A stretch of DNA of 64,000 nt from Kordia algicida. Lineage in GTDB: Bacteria > Bacteroidota > Bacteroidia > Flavobacteriales > Flavobacteriaceae. Where the stretch lies: NCBI RefSeq assembly GCF_051013375.1, contig NZ_CP142125.1, one strand, 5' to 3'. The position numbers and the translations under genes were made by a program. The notes under the pieces are model-generated. The model searched no databases. It saw only the letters and a list, made by a program, of their open reading frames with translations, and had not been told where the DNA came from. This document shows, one piece after another, positions 44,659-53,616 of the stretch. Numbering within the stretch: the stretch's first letter is position 1; each line of letters starts with the position of its first letter.

Positions 44659-45492
44659 TTATATTGAAAAATTAATAGTTATCGTATCTCTAAATCGCAA
44701 TCCGAATAGGCTAGAAGCGCTTCCAACAGTTTGCGGATTACTTTTATATATGGCCAATTCTAAAAAATCAGCCGAATTAAACAACGCTAGTTTTTTACCA
44801 TCTTCTTCACGTTTGTGTTTTTCTAAATTAAAATTGATGGAATCACTATAACGCTCATGAATAGTTTTGAATTTATAATTACGAGCAGAAATTTCAAAAT
44901 TTCGTCCTTTTCCAACGTCTCTAAATATCTTTCTAGTGATGTTAGTTACCACATTTCCGTAATTGTCAATATAAATTACGTTTCCTATAATCTGCGTTTC
45001 ATCAGTATTTACTACAGGTTTGATACCAGTTAAATGTTTGATTTCGTGAATAGTTTTCCCAATCACTTCCAAAGTTCCGCCACGTGCAATATGGCAGGCA
45101 ACTTTTACAAAAACGTCTAATACAGGGAAATTGGTCTCAATACGATCGTGAATATTTATTTCTACAATCTTTTCCGGAACGATCTCAGAGGCAATCAAGC
45201 TCATAATTCCATTATTAGCACAGACAAAAAAATGACCATCTAGCTTTACGGCAATATGTTTGTTTTCGGGATTCAGTTCAGAATCGATTCCGATAATATG
45301 AATACTACCTTTAGGAAAGCTGTTGAAGGCATTTTGGATAATATACGCAGCTTCTGTAATGCTAAACGGATTCACGCTATGTGAGATATCAACAATACGA
45401 ATATCACTCAGTTCACTATAAATAGCTCCTTTAACTGCGCCCACAAAATGGTCTTTCTCCCCAAAATCAGTTGTCAGTGTTATTATTGCCAT
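44659..45492 (-). CDS. SAM hydroxide adenosyltransferase (DUF62 family)
   Basis: 277 residues. The N-terminal domain shows ITLTTDFGEKDHFVGAVKGAIYSE, DISHSVNPFSITEAAYIIQNAF and FVCANNGIMSLI; the C-terminal beta domain contains VIYIDNYGNVVTNITRK. This family hydrolyses S-adenosylmethionine to adenosine and methionine using a hydroxide ion. True fluorinases and chlorinases are related, but the common housekeeping member is expected here. It is divergent from phoH with 107 bases between starts and leads the ABM gene. Confidence 0.9.
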   Translation of the reverse strand: MAIITLTTDFGEKDHFVGAVKGAIYSELSDIRIVDISHSVNPFSITEAAYIIQNAFNSFPKGSIHIIGIDSELNPENKHIAVKLDGHFFVCANNGIMSLIASEIVPEKIVEINIHDRIETNFPVLDVFVKVACHIARGGTLEVIGKTIHEIKHLTGIKPVVNTDETQIIGNVIYIDNYGNVVTNITRKIFRDVGKGRNFEISARNYKFKTIHERYSDSINFNLEKHKREEDGKKLALFNSADFLELAIYKSNPQTVGSASSLFGLRFRDTITINFSI

Positions 45493-45599
45493 TGGCGAAT
45501 TGTTGATATTTTTTTAAAATTAATCTATTTAAAAATGGTAAGTTTGCTATGCAAATCTAAAAAAACAAAACGGAAATCTAACCTTAATACGAGTCGCTT

Positions 45600-46553
45600 T
45601 TGAACGAAATTATTTTTGAACTTTCTGAGATCAGTCCAAGAGAGTTTTTTGGACACCAAAATACCAACATCGAATTGTTGAAAAAATACTTCCCAAAACT
45701 CAAAATTGTAGCCAGAGGAAATAAGATAAAAGCATACGGAGATGAAGCCTTATTGGAAGAATTTGATAAGCGTTTAACGATGCTTATGGAACATTTTGCG
45801 AAGTACAACAAAATTGATGAAAATGTGATAGAACGTGTGCTTACCAGTGAAAGTTCTAAAGATTATGACACATCTGCTTCAAGTGGCGAAACGTTAGTGC
45901 ATGGTCATAATGGGAAATTAATCAAAGCCATTACTGCCAATCAGCGAAAGTTAGTAGAGTTGATGAACAAGAACGATATGGTGTTTGCTATTGGACCTGC
46001 GGGAACAGGAAAAACGTATACGGGAGTTGCATTAGCCGTAAGAGCTTTAAAAAATAAAGAAGTAAGAAGAATCATTTTAACACGTCCTGCGGTAGAAGCT
46101 GGAGAAAGTTTAGGTTTCTTGCCAGGAGATTTAAAAGAAAAGTTAGATCCGTACATGCAACCGTTGTATGATGCGTTGCGCGACATGATTCCGCCAGAAA
46201 AATTAGCAAAATATATTGAAGATGGTACCATTCAAATTGCGCCAATGGCGTTTATGCGTGGGCGTACTTTAGATAATGCTTTTGTAATTTTAGATGAAGC
46301 ACAAAACACGACACATGCGCAAATGAAGATGTTTTTGACGCGTATGGGGAAAAATGCAAAATTCATGCTTACGGGCGATCCTGGGCAAATTGACTTGCCT
46401 AGACGCGTTATTTCTGGATTAAAAGAAGCGTTGTTAGTTTTAAAAGATATCAAAGGAATTGGAATTATCTATTTGGATGATAAAGATGTCGTACGACACC
46501 GATTGGTAAAGAAAGTGATTGAAGCCTATAAGAGTATTGAGCATCAGAATTGA
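45600..46553 (+). CDS. phoH: PhoH family protein (PhoH-like ATPase)
   Basis: 317 residues. The KH-like N-terminal region is followed by the RecA-fold ATPase: Walker A FAIGPAGTGKTYTGVALAVRAL near 130, LTRPAVEAGESLGFLPGDLKEK, Walker B FVILDEAQNTTHAQMKMFLTRMG near 230 and FMLTGDPGQIDLP. The start is a TTG at 45600: the resulting N-terminus NEIIFELSEISPREFFG is the conserved one, and no ATG lies near. The family is implicated in RNA metabolism together with YbeY; neighbours give no further hint. A heptad array starts four bases after the stop. Confidence 0.93.
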   Translation: MNEIIFELSEISPREFFGHQNTNIELLKKYFPKLKIVARGNKIKAYGDEALLEEFDKRLTMLMEHFAKYNKIDENVIERVLTSESSKDYDTSASSGETLVHGHNGKLIKAITANQRKLVELMNKNDMVFAIGPAGTGKTYTGVALAVRALKNKEVRRIILTRPAVEAGESLGFLPGDLKEKLDPYMQPLYDALRDMIPPEKLAKYIEDGTIQIAPMAFMRGRTLDNAFVILDEAQNTTHAQMKMFLTRMGKNAKFMLTGDPGQIDLPRRVISGLKEALLVLKDIKGIGIIYLDDKDVVRHRLVKKVIEAYKSIEHQN

Positions 46554-46934
46554 TGGAATTTTAAATTTTAAATGCTAAATGTTGAATTTTAAATAGTTTC
46601 AAAGAACAAATCAACGAATGGTAAATAACGAATCCATAGAAAACGAAAAACAAAAAAGTTATGAGTTGTGAGTTTTCAGTTATGAGTTGTGAGTTTTCAG
46701 TTATGAGTGAAAATTCGAACGAGCTAAAAAATTTGTGCCAATTGAAGTCACAAAGAGCGTCAAACAAAAATAATTCGTGAATTCGTGGTAAAATGTGTCT
46801 TAGTGAGAAGCAACAACGAATAACGAATAATGAATAATGAATAATGAAGTTAAAACGTTAACCAAGAATACTAAATTTTAAAAGAAAAAGTATTTTTAAC
46901 CCAAAACCCAAAACCCAACAACAACACAACAACA
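46554..46934. repeat. repeat-filled intergenic region between phoH and purC
   Basis: 381 bases with four heptad arrays: 46557-46598 (AATTTTA/AATGCTA), 46658-46706 (GTTATGA GTTGTGA GTTTTCA twice plus one unit, a 21-bp super-period), 46815-46849 (AACGAAT, AATGAAT) and 46898-46918 (AACCCAA). Bases 46839-46900 recur at 48089-48150 on the other side of purC. No gene is supported. The purC promoter must lie within these repeats. Confidence 0.85.
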
Positions 46935-47882
46935 ATGAGTAACACAATTACGGCTACGAACTTTAATTTTCCGAATCAAACTGCAAAATACACAGGAAAA
47001 GTACGTGAAGTATATACAATTAATGATGATTTGCTGGTTATGATTGCCACAGATCGTTTATCGGCATTTGATGTAGTGATGCCCAAAGGAATTCCGTTTA
47101 AAGGACAAATTCTGAATCAGATTGCCACTAAAATGATGAAAGCAACTGAACATTTGGTGCCAAACTGGCTGATTGCGACACCAGATCCGAATGTTGCTAT
47201 TGGTCATATGTGCAAACCTTTTAAAGTAGAAATGGTGATTCGTGGTTATCTTTCTGGTCATGCAGCACGCGAATACAAAGCAGGAAAACGTAGATTATGT
47301 GGTGTAGAAATGCCAGAAGGTATGATTGAAAATGATAAATTTCCTTCGCCAATCATTACGCCAGCAACCAAAGCAGAAATGGGCGAACACGATGAAGATA
47401 TTTCTCGTGAGGAAATTTTAGCCAAAGGAATTGTTTCTGAAGAAGATTACGCTCAGTTAGAAAACTATACACGTTTGTTATTTGAAGAAGGCACAAAAAT
47501 CGCCAAAGAGCGTGGTTTAATTTTGGTGGATACCAAATACGAATTCGGAAAAACAAAAGATGGAAAAATCGTTTTAATCGACGAAATTCACACACCAGAT
47601 TCTTCTCGTTATTTCTACGCAGATACGTATGAAGAATTACAGAAAAAACAGGAACCACAGAAACAACTCTCAAAAGAATTTGTTCGTCAATGGCTTATCA
47701 ATAATGACTTTCAAGGAAAGGAAGGACAAACTGTTCCTTTTATGAGTGACGAATATATCAATTCGGTTTCTGATCGTTATATAGAATTATATGAAAATAT
47801 TACAGGAGAAACTTTTAAAAAAGCTGATGTTTCTAATATTTTGAATCGTATAGAGGAGAATGTAGTTTCTTTCCTAGAATAA
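46935..47882 (+). CDS. purC: phosphoribosylaminoimidazolesuccinocarboxamide synthase (SAICAR synthetase)
   Basis: 315 residues, the longer form common in Bacteroidota and eukaryotes. It ligates aspartate to CAIR in purine synthesis with ATP. Blocks are YTGKVREVYTINDDLLVMIATDRLSAFDVVMPKGIPFKGQILN, VEMVIRGYLSGHAAREYKAGKR, SPIITPATKAEMGEHDEDIS, ILVDTKYEFGKTKDGKIVLIDEIHTPDSSRYF and the C-terminal KEFVRQWLINNDFQGKEGQ. A single gene flanked on both sides by copies of a 62-bp repeat and heptad arrays. Confidence 0.97.
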   Translation: MSNTITATNFNFPNQTAKYTGKVREVYTINDDLLVMIATDRLSAFDVVMPKGIPFKGQILNQIATKMMKATEHLVPNWLIATPDPNVAIGHMCKPFKVEMVIRGYLSGHAAREYKAGKRRLCGVEMPEGMIENDKFPSPIITPATKAEMGEHDEDISREEILAKGIVSEEDYAQLENYTRLLFEEGTKIAKERGLILVDTKYEFGKTKDGKIVLIDEIHTPDSSRYFYADTYEELQKKQEPQKQLSKEFVRQWLINNDFQGKEGQTVPFMSDEYINSVSDRYIELYENITGETFKKADVSNILNRIEENVVSFLE

Positions 47883-47930
47883 TAATTTCTGAATAAAAAA
47901 ACAACTATTATACTGTTTTACAATTGTATA

Positions 47931-47959
47931 AGCGAACTCAAATGGGTTCGCTTTTTTTA
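47931..47959 (+). terminator. terminator of purC
   Basis: AGCGAACTC / GGGTTCGCT form a nine-base stem (one G-U pair) around AAAT, followed by seven Ts. It lies 49 bases past the stop. Confidence 0.88.
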
Positions 47960-48036
47960 TGACTTTTAAAAATAACCAACGAATGGGTTGATGGAAATGC
48001 GTTGTATTTTGAAAATTAACTTTATTCTAAACACAA

Positions 48037-48073
48037 AAAAATCGGCATTTTGATGACATAAATGCCGATTTTT
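48037..48073. terminator. terminator for the metalloprotease gene (bidirectional)
   Basis: Perfect 14-bp stem AAAAATCGGCATTT / AAATGCCGATTTTT with a nine-base loop and A/T flanks on both sides. It probably ends the minus-strand metalloprotease transcript after its heptad array. Confidence 0.85.
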
Positions 48074-48088
48074 AATTTATAAAATATA

Positions 48089-48150
48089 GAATAATGAAGT
48101 TAAAATGTTAAATCAAGAATACTAAATTTTAAAAGAAAAAGTATTTTAAC
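48089..48150 (+). repeat. 62-bp direct repeat, copy 2 (copy 1 at 46839-46900)
   Basis: Matches 46839-46900 with about four differences, including two one-base length changes. Each copy runs directly into a heptad array (AACCCAA there, AACTCAT here), and together they bracket purC. Confidence 0.85.
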
Positions 48151-48280
48151 TCATAACTCATAACTCATAACTCATAACTCATAACTCATAACTCATAACT
48201 CATAACTCATAACTCATAACTCATAACTCATAACTCATAACTCACAACTCATAACTCACAACTCATAACTCACAACTACT
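48148..48280 (+). repeat. 19-unit heptad array AACTCAT
   Basis: Nineteen units in unbroken 7-bp phase, mostly AACTCAT, alternating with AACTCAC near the right end and finishing AACTACT. The final unit contains the complement of the TAG stop of the metalloprotease gene (48276-48278). Confidence 0.95.
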
Positions 48281-50894
48281 TTATCTCTTTCATCGCGTTG
48301 TCAATCAAGGTTTTTAAGTGTGTTTTATGTGCTTTTGTAGCTAGATCACCCAAACCGTTTCCTGCAAATTTTCTGATGGTTTTCAAGTTATAAATTGCCA
48401 TCGATTTCGCAATATTATTAAAACGTCCGTTAGATTTTCCTGTTAACATCTCGATTAACATGTTTGTATATTCAATCTGTAAATTTTGTCTAAAAGAATT
48501 CACAGAAGTGTTGATGTCTTTGTTAAAAATAGCTTTATTCAAGTCACTCATAAATTCCTGAATCTTATAGTCATTTCCGTACAATTCAGAATCAACCATA
48601 CGCTGTAACGTACGATAATGCAAAATGTGACGTAATACATTGGTTTGGTTGTATAAAATATAGGAATGAATTTTTGGATCTTCTGGTCCGCTAAAAAAGT
48701 TAAAACCTCTACGTTGTCTCGCTAAGTGTGAAAAAATTTCCTGTGGAATACTTTTATGGGTGTCAGGAGAAAATATATAATCTTCCAAAGCTTTCATGGC
48801 TCTTTTCTGATCGGCATAACTTACTGGTGTAAATGGTTGTGTAGCACCAACTTGTCCGTGCATAGCTCTGTCAACATACACACCACCAATAAAACGAGAT
48901 ATTACATCGGAAGCTCTTATTTTTTGATAGTAAGTGTAATAAAAAGCGCTTCTCATTTGTTGATATGATTTATTATATGATGAAAATTTAGGTTTGATGT
49001 CTTTCATCATAGCATTTACAAGTTCAATTCTATTAATAGAATAGGTAATTTGATCGTTAGATAAATCACCTGTCATCACTCGTGGATCAATTGCTTTCCC
49101 TGGATTTCTCATATCATCAGCGTCATTACCAAAAACTAATGAAGGTTCGGTTGATCGTTTCAAAATATCATCTAATTCTTTGTATGTTTTTACAGGTTTG
49201 TATCCAAACTCAATTGCCCAGTAATCGTATGGACCAAGTGTAGGAGAGTAGTAATGTCCTTGATTTAAAGGATTATTTGTCACATTAATTGTTTCATAAT
49301 CCATTACAGAACCCGCTAATGCTTTTCCTTGAATGAAATCTTTATCTGCAAGTTGTGCAGGAGAAAACAATTGACTTGATTTCATGTTATGATTCAATCC
49401 TAACGTATGTCCAACTTCATGCATCACTAAGCTTAATAAGCTTTCTCTTTTCATATTTTTCATAGCTTCAGGAGAAGCATCATGCAATTTTAAAGCCGTA
49501 GAACCAAACATATTATTCTCGCTCATTAAATTACCAAACGAACAATATTTCATATGATTTTGCAAAGCTAATTGGTCGTTTTCATCTTCAAAATATCCTC
49601 CTTTTTTAGCATTACCATTTGTGTAAACCTTATCTAAAAAAGTTAAGGCGCTTATCGAAGAATATTCTAACATGATGTCAGCACCTAGAATTTGACCAGT
49701 TTTAGGATTCACAAAACTTGGTCCGTATCCACTAAAAGCAGGATCAGGTGAAGAAGCCCAACGCAATACATTATAGCGAATATCTCCAGCATCCCATTCG
49801 GCATCATCAGGTTGTACTTTTACAATAATTGCGTTTTTAAAACCCGCTTTTTCGAAGGCTAAATTCCATTTTAAAACTCCTTCTTTTACAATTTCACGAA
49901 CTTCTAAAGGCGTTGTGTTTTCAATCCACCAAGTAATTGGTTCAACAGGTTCAGAAATTGTAGCATTTGGGTCTTTTTTCTCTAAATGCCATCTGTGTAC
50001 CAAATCACGATACGGTGTTGGAGAATCTGTTGTCATATCGTTGACTTGTGTCGTAAAATAACCAACTCTAGGGTCATCATATCGAGGTGTATATGTGTTT
50101 TTCGGAACTTCTATTAAACTATGATTCACTCTAATAGTTACGTTTCTTCCGTCAGTTACACCTTCTCCGCCACCATTAAAAGTAGACGTTTTTGAGTATA
50201 CATAATCAATCACTAAATCCGTATTTTCAGGATAGTTTTTAATCTTATTAATTTTAGATTTCCCTTTATTTAAAGCACCAAGTGTAAATGCAAAAGGCGA
50301 TTGTCCTGGGTATCTCGGATATTTGATTTGTGTGAATGTTTCTTTTAAAAATAAATCATCAGCTTTAATTAAATACAATCCTTTTTTATCGTCAGAAGCT
50401 TCAATTTTAATACTCGCCATCACACCTTCACTGATGTTCGCGTTGGCAGATTTGGCTAAAGGGCTTTTGGGATCAAAATAATAGGAATGGTCTTTAGAAA
50501 CGAATTCAATTTTATTAAAATACTTCTTAACCGTAAAGATTTTAGCACCATTATAATATCCTCTAATTTGATTAGCATCACTAACTCCATCACTTATTTG
50601 GCTGAAATAGATAAAATCTTTTTCCAATTGATCTTTTGAAACCAACATGCGAATGCTTCCAGTAAGAGAGTCTTGATATATGGTAAAAAGACCTTCCATC
50701 TTTTTACTTTTCTTTGTCAAATCTTCAATAGATTTTTTACTACCTTTTTTCTTAGAAGTTACGTTTTCAGTAGTTTCTTTTTTGTCTTTCTTTCGTTTCT
50801 TTCGCTGTGCAGTAGCATCTGGAGAAGCTAAAAAGGCGAACAATAAAAACAATACCAAAATTAGTTTGTTTTTTGATTGCGGTTTCAATGTCAT
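48276..50894 (-). CDS. zinc-dependent metalloprotease with DUF5117/DUF5118-type domains
   Basis: 872 residues. Signal peptide (KLILVLFLLFAFLASPDATA), a Lys-rich linker, then DUF5118-like (about 55-110) and DUF5117-like (about 110-310; SLIEVPKNTYTPRYDDPRVGYF) regions. The zinc site is MHEVGHTLGLNHNMKSS near residue 490, HExxHxxGxxHN as in metzincins, with the Met-turn probably SVMDYETINV. The C-terminal part is helical (DUF4953-like). These large secreted proteases are frequent in Bacteroidota; substrates are unknown. The last residues before the stop (KEIK) run straight into a heptad array. Confidence 0.9.
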   Translation of the reverse strand: MTLKPQSKNKLILVLFLLFAFLASPDATAQRKKRKKDKKETTENVTSKKKGSKKSIEDLTKKSKKMEGLFTIYQDSLTGSIRMLVSKDQLEKDFIYFSQISDGVSDANQIRGYYNGAKIFTVKKYFNKIEFVSKDHSYYFDPKSPLAKSANANISEGVMASIKIEASDDKKGLYLIKADDLFLKETFTQIKYPRYPGQSPFAFTLGALNKGKSKINKIKNYPENTDLVIDYVYSKTSTFNGGGEGVTDGRNVTIRVNHSLIEVPKNTYTPRYDDPRVGYFTTQVNDMTTDSPTPYRDLVHRWHLEKKDPNATISEPVEPITWWIENTTPLEVREIVKEGVLKWNLAFEKAGFKNAIIVKVQPDDAEWDAGDIRYNVLRWASSPDPAFSGYGPSFVNPKTGQILGADIMLEYSSISALTFLDKVYTNGNAKKGGYFEDENDQLALQNHMKYCSFGNLMSENNMFGSTALKLHDASPEAMKNMKRESLLSLVMHEVGHTLGLNHNMKSSQLFSPAQLADKDFIQGKALAGSVMDYETINVTNNPLNQGHYYSPTLGPYDYWAIEFGYKPVKTYKELDDILKRSTEPSLVFGNDADDMRNPGKAIDPRVMTGDLSNDQITYSINRIELVNAMMKDIKPKFSSYNKSYQQMRSAFYYTYYQKIRASDVISRFIGGVYVDRAMHGQVGATQPFTPVSYADQKRAMKALEDYIFSPDTHKSIPQEIFSHLARQRRGFNFFSGPEDPKIHSYILYNQTNVLRHILHYRTLQRMVDSELYGNDYKIQEFMSDLNKAIFNKDINTSVNSFRQNLQIEYTNMLIEMLTGKSNGRFNNIAKSMAIYNLKTIRKFAGNGLGDLATKAHKTHLKTLIDNAMKEIK

Positions 50895-51111
50895 ATCGGT
50901 TTTCTTTTTAGAGAGTCATAATCACCTCAAAAGGACTTTTAGAGTATAATTTATATCTTAAAGTGTAGTTTATAAGGGAATTATAATTACGTTTTATACA
51001 CAAATTAAAACCTTTACAATGTGAATTTCAAACTTTAAGAAAAAAAGTAAGAAATATATATTGTCATAATGCTAAAAAAAGTATATTTCTTTTTGGATTT
51101 AATTTTTCTAC

Positions 51112-52791
51112 ATGAACCGATTATTGCTCATATTCATACTAAGTTTTTTACTTTATTCTTGCGCCAACACTTCACAGGAAAAGGATGCCAAAAACGATGT
51201 TGCTAAAATTTTAGAAGCAGCAGAGTTGGCAATTTTAAATCATCAAGGAATTGAAACAGATTCCATGATGCAATTGCGAATGGAATATTATCACAAGGCA
51301 AAAACCTTTAATGATTCCGTTCATATATATCGTTCACATTTTTATTTGGGAGAATTTTACCAAAGTAGAGGTATTTACAAAAACGCCATGAAGGAATATG
51401 AAAAAGCATTGCAACATATTTCTGATGATGCTGATAGTGCACGTTACATTCAAACAAAAGTTGCCATTGCGACGACCGAAATAGAATTGGGTAACAAATA
51501 CAAAGCTGGAAGCATTCTGCTAGATGCTTATGAAGTCGCAACGCGTAACAAACGTACCATGCAACTAATAAACATTAACGGAAACATGGGAATTTTAAGC
51601 TTAGACTTAAAAAACTTCAAAGAAGCCAAAGCAAGTTTTAAAGAAGCCATAACTACCATCGAGCAAAAGGAACTCATTGAAAAAGATTCTATAAATTATG
51701 TAGAAAATTATATCAACTATCACATGTTTTTGGCGAAAGCCTACCAAGCAGAAAAATTGCTAGATTCTGCAATGCTATACATTGATAAAGGAATTATTAT
51801 TGCCAATTATTTTAATGATATTGAAGGAAAAGCCTATCTATTTGAACTCAAAGGAAAAACGCATACAGCACAAAAAAGTTTCCCAGAAGCGTATGAGAAC
51901 CTTACAAAATCGAAAAAGATTTTTGAAGACTTACACAATGAAAAACAAATTTCTAAAATCATATATTTATTGTCAGATTATCATTTTCAAAAAGGAGAAA
52001 CAACCGAAGCTTTGGCATTATTAAATGATTTAGAAATACGCTATGAAGCCGATCAGTTGCTAGCAAGTGACTACCTGAATGTGTTACAGTTAAAAGCTAC
52101 CATTTATAAAAACACAAAACAATTTGAAAAAGAATCTCGTTACAGGCAAAAGTCTAGTGATTTTAATGACAGCATTCTCGCCAACGGAAACAAACAAACC
52201 ATTATACAAACGGCGACACAATACGAAATTGAAAAAATAAAAAATAAGTTTGAAGCACAACATCAAAAAGATGAAAAGCGATTCTATACGTTTTTAATGA
52301 TCGCTTTAGCTGTTACAGGACTCTTTGGTTTTTTACTGTACAGACAATTCCACAAAAAGAAAACTGAAAAAGTTATAGCTGAAAAGCACGAAGTCCTTGC
52401 GGAGAAAAAAGAGAAAAAAGAACCACAGAATGCTATCAAAAGTGATAAAACAGTTGATGAAATTCTCCAAAAACTGAAAAACCTTGAAGCACAAGAATTT
52501 TACTTAAATCCAAAATACAATTTATACGCTACCGCCAAAAAAATAGAAACAAATACAACTTACTTATCAAGTCTTCTCAATACACATAAAAAAATGACTT
52601 TTACAGAATACTTAAACAATTTGCGTATTCAATATACGTTGGATAGATTAGAAAAAGATAAGAAATTTCGCATGTATACTATCAAAGCAATAGCCAAAGA
52701 AGTTGGTTACAAAAGTCACGGATCTTTTTCAAGAGCATTCAAAGCGAAAACAGGCGAGAATCCTTCTACATACCTCAAAAAAATACGTTAA
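51112..52791 (+). CDS. TPR-containing lipoprotein-like AraC/HTH_18 regulator
   Basis: 559 residues. The N-terminus MNRLLLIFILSFLLYSC resembles a lipoprotein signal. TPR repeats fill about 50-380 (YLGEFYQSRGIYKNAMKEYEKALQHI; ALALLNDLEIRYEAD). A membrane helix (FLMIALAVTGLFGFLLY) lies near 395, then a charged Lys/Glu linker and a C-terminal HTH_18 AraC domain at about 450-558 (LYATAKKIETNTTYLSSLLNTHKKMTFTEYLNNLRI...VGYKSHGSFSRAFKAKTGENPSTY). The layout, a periplasmic TPR sensor joined to a cytoplasmic DNA-binding domain, is typical of Bacteroidota. It precedes a GG-leader peptide region by 97 bases. Confidence 0.88.
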   Translation: MNRLLLIFILSFLLYSCANTSQEKDAKNDVAKILEAAELAILNHQGIETDSMMQLRMEYYHKAKTFNDSVHIYRSHFYLGEFYQSRGIYKNAMKEYEKALQHISDDADSARYIQTKVAIATTEIELGNKYKAGSILLDAYEVATRNKRTMQLININGNMGILSLDLKNFKEAKASFKEAITTIEQKELIEKDSINYVENYINYHMFLAKAYQAEKLLDSAMLYIDKGIIIANYFNDIEGKAYLFELKGKTHTAQKSFPEAYENLTKSKKIFEDLHNEKQISKIIYLLSDYHFQKGETTEALALLNDLEIRYEADQLLASDYLNVLQLKATIYKNTKQFEKESRYRQKSSDFNDSILANGNKQTIIQTATQYEIEKIKNKFEAQHQKDEKRFYTFLMIALAVTGLFGFLLYRQFHKKKTEKVIAEKHEVLAEKKEKKEPQNAIKSDKTVDEILQKLKNLEAQEFYLNPKYNLYATAKKIETNTTYLSSLLNTHKKMTFTEYLNNLRIQYTLDRLEKDKKFRMYTIKAIAKEVGYKSHGSFSRAFKAKTGENPSTYLKKIR

Positions 52792-52798
52792 ATTAGGT

Positions 52799-52821
52799 TG
52801 TTCAATTTATAAAATAGCAAG
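52799..52821 (+). repeat. 23-bp direct repeat, left copy
   Basis: A 23-base sequence starting TGTTCAATTTATAAAA lies just after the TPR/HTH gene. It recurs at 53938-53960 in the same orientation with one T/C difference. The two copies bracket three peptide genes (1.16 kb). Confidence 0.75.
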
Positions 52822-52887
52822 ACTTTTTATAAGATTCATAACGTTTAGTTGTGTATATTGAGTGAAACTAATAAATACACTTATCAT

Positions 52888-53073
52888 ATGAAGACCCAAA
52901 GAAAAATTTTAGCCCTCAAAAAAATACAAGTAGCAAAAATTAACTCTTTCCTCATTATCGGAAAAGGAAATCAAACTGGTGTTGATTGTCTAGCCGAAGA
53001 ATCACGAACACCAAAAGAAGGAAAAACACAATCTACCTCAAATGATTTAGATCATTGTCCAACAGGATCGTGA
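52888..53073 (+). CDS. GG-leader-type peptide with degenerate GG site, peptide 5
   Basis: 61 residues from the ATG at 52888 (an upstream in-frame start at 52849 is not favoured). The leader MKTQRKILALKKIQVAKINSF is of the class I lanthipeptide type, but the expected GG is replaced by IIGKGNQTG. The tail contains two cysteines, Ser/Thr and acidic residues (DCLAEES, STSNDLDHCPTGS). It may be a variant or decayed precursor. It ends 21 bases before a strong terminator. It lies between the 23-bp direct repeats, downstream of the TPR/HTH regulator. Confidence 0.6.
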   Translation: MKTQRKILALKKIQVAKINSFLIIGKGNQTGVDCLAEESRTPKEGKTQSTSNDLDHCPTGS

Positions 53074-53094
53074 TTTTAAAAAAAATAATATAGC

Positions 53095-53130
53095 AAAAAG
53101 GCTTCTTATCATATGAAAAGAAGCCTTTTT
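53095..53130. terminator. terminator between peptide 5 and peptide 6 (convergent)
   Basis: Perfect 13-bp stem AAAAAGGCTTCTT / AAGAAGCCTTTTT with a ten-base loop. It serves the plus-strand peptide gene and probably also the minus-strand one that ends at 53165. Confidence 0.88.
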
Positions 53131-53164
53131 TAATACTTGGTAAATAAAACTCTAATTAGAATGT

Positions 53165-53374
53165 TTATGATGTTTGGCTGTCTTCACAAGTGTAAACTTG
53201 TGGACAAGCTATTTGAGATTGACAGTAAAACGGACCAGTTACACGTCCTGCGCAATCGCATCCGCATTTAGACAAATCACCACCAAAACTCCAACCTGCA
53301 CCACCATTAATGGTACTTTGGTTTGCTTTTGAAATTACTTTAGCTCCTTTAATGTTTAAAATGTTTTTTTTCAT
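53165..53374 (-). CDS. Cys-rich GG-leader peptide, peptide 6
   Basis: 69 residues. The leader MKKNILNIKGAKVISKANQ ends in STINGG, then a core with six cysteines (CGCDC, YC, AC, TC) and a shared block CGCDCAGRVTGP. It is a paralog of peptide 7, 242 bases away, with near-identical core but a five-residue insertion (GWSFGGD). The conserved CGCDCAGRVTGP block suggests selection on the core rather than free diversification. Precursor of a modified or disulfide peptide; no processing enzyme is nearby. Confidence 0.78.
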   Translation of the reverse strand: MKKNILNIKGAKVISKANQSTINGGAGWSFGGDLSKCGCDCAGRVTGPFYCQSQIACPQVYTCEDSQTS

Positions 53375-53616
53375 GATATTAATTTTAGTAATTATCCTTA
53401 CTCTATTTCAGGTTTTTCAGGGAACACCTTTGTATGTTGTAAATACGATACATTTTATAGTAAGAGAAGAAAGATAGTTTTAACAATTTGCGAATATCTA
53501 ATTATCAAAAAGGCTCCAGATGTATATCGTGAAGCCTTCTCTTTCCCTTAAATATGTCAGTCAAAAGAATGACCATATTTTACTTAATAAAATGCTTTTA
53601 AAAAAAAAGGTTTGAA

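Noticed and set aside
44659..45492. True fluorinase or chlorinase
   Set aside because: The sequence fits the widespread SAM hydroxide adenosyltransferase family, and there is no halometabolite gene cluster.
48148..48280. Possible CRISPR array
   Set aside because: The period is 7 bp with no spacers and no cas genes, so it is a simple tandem array.
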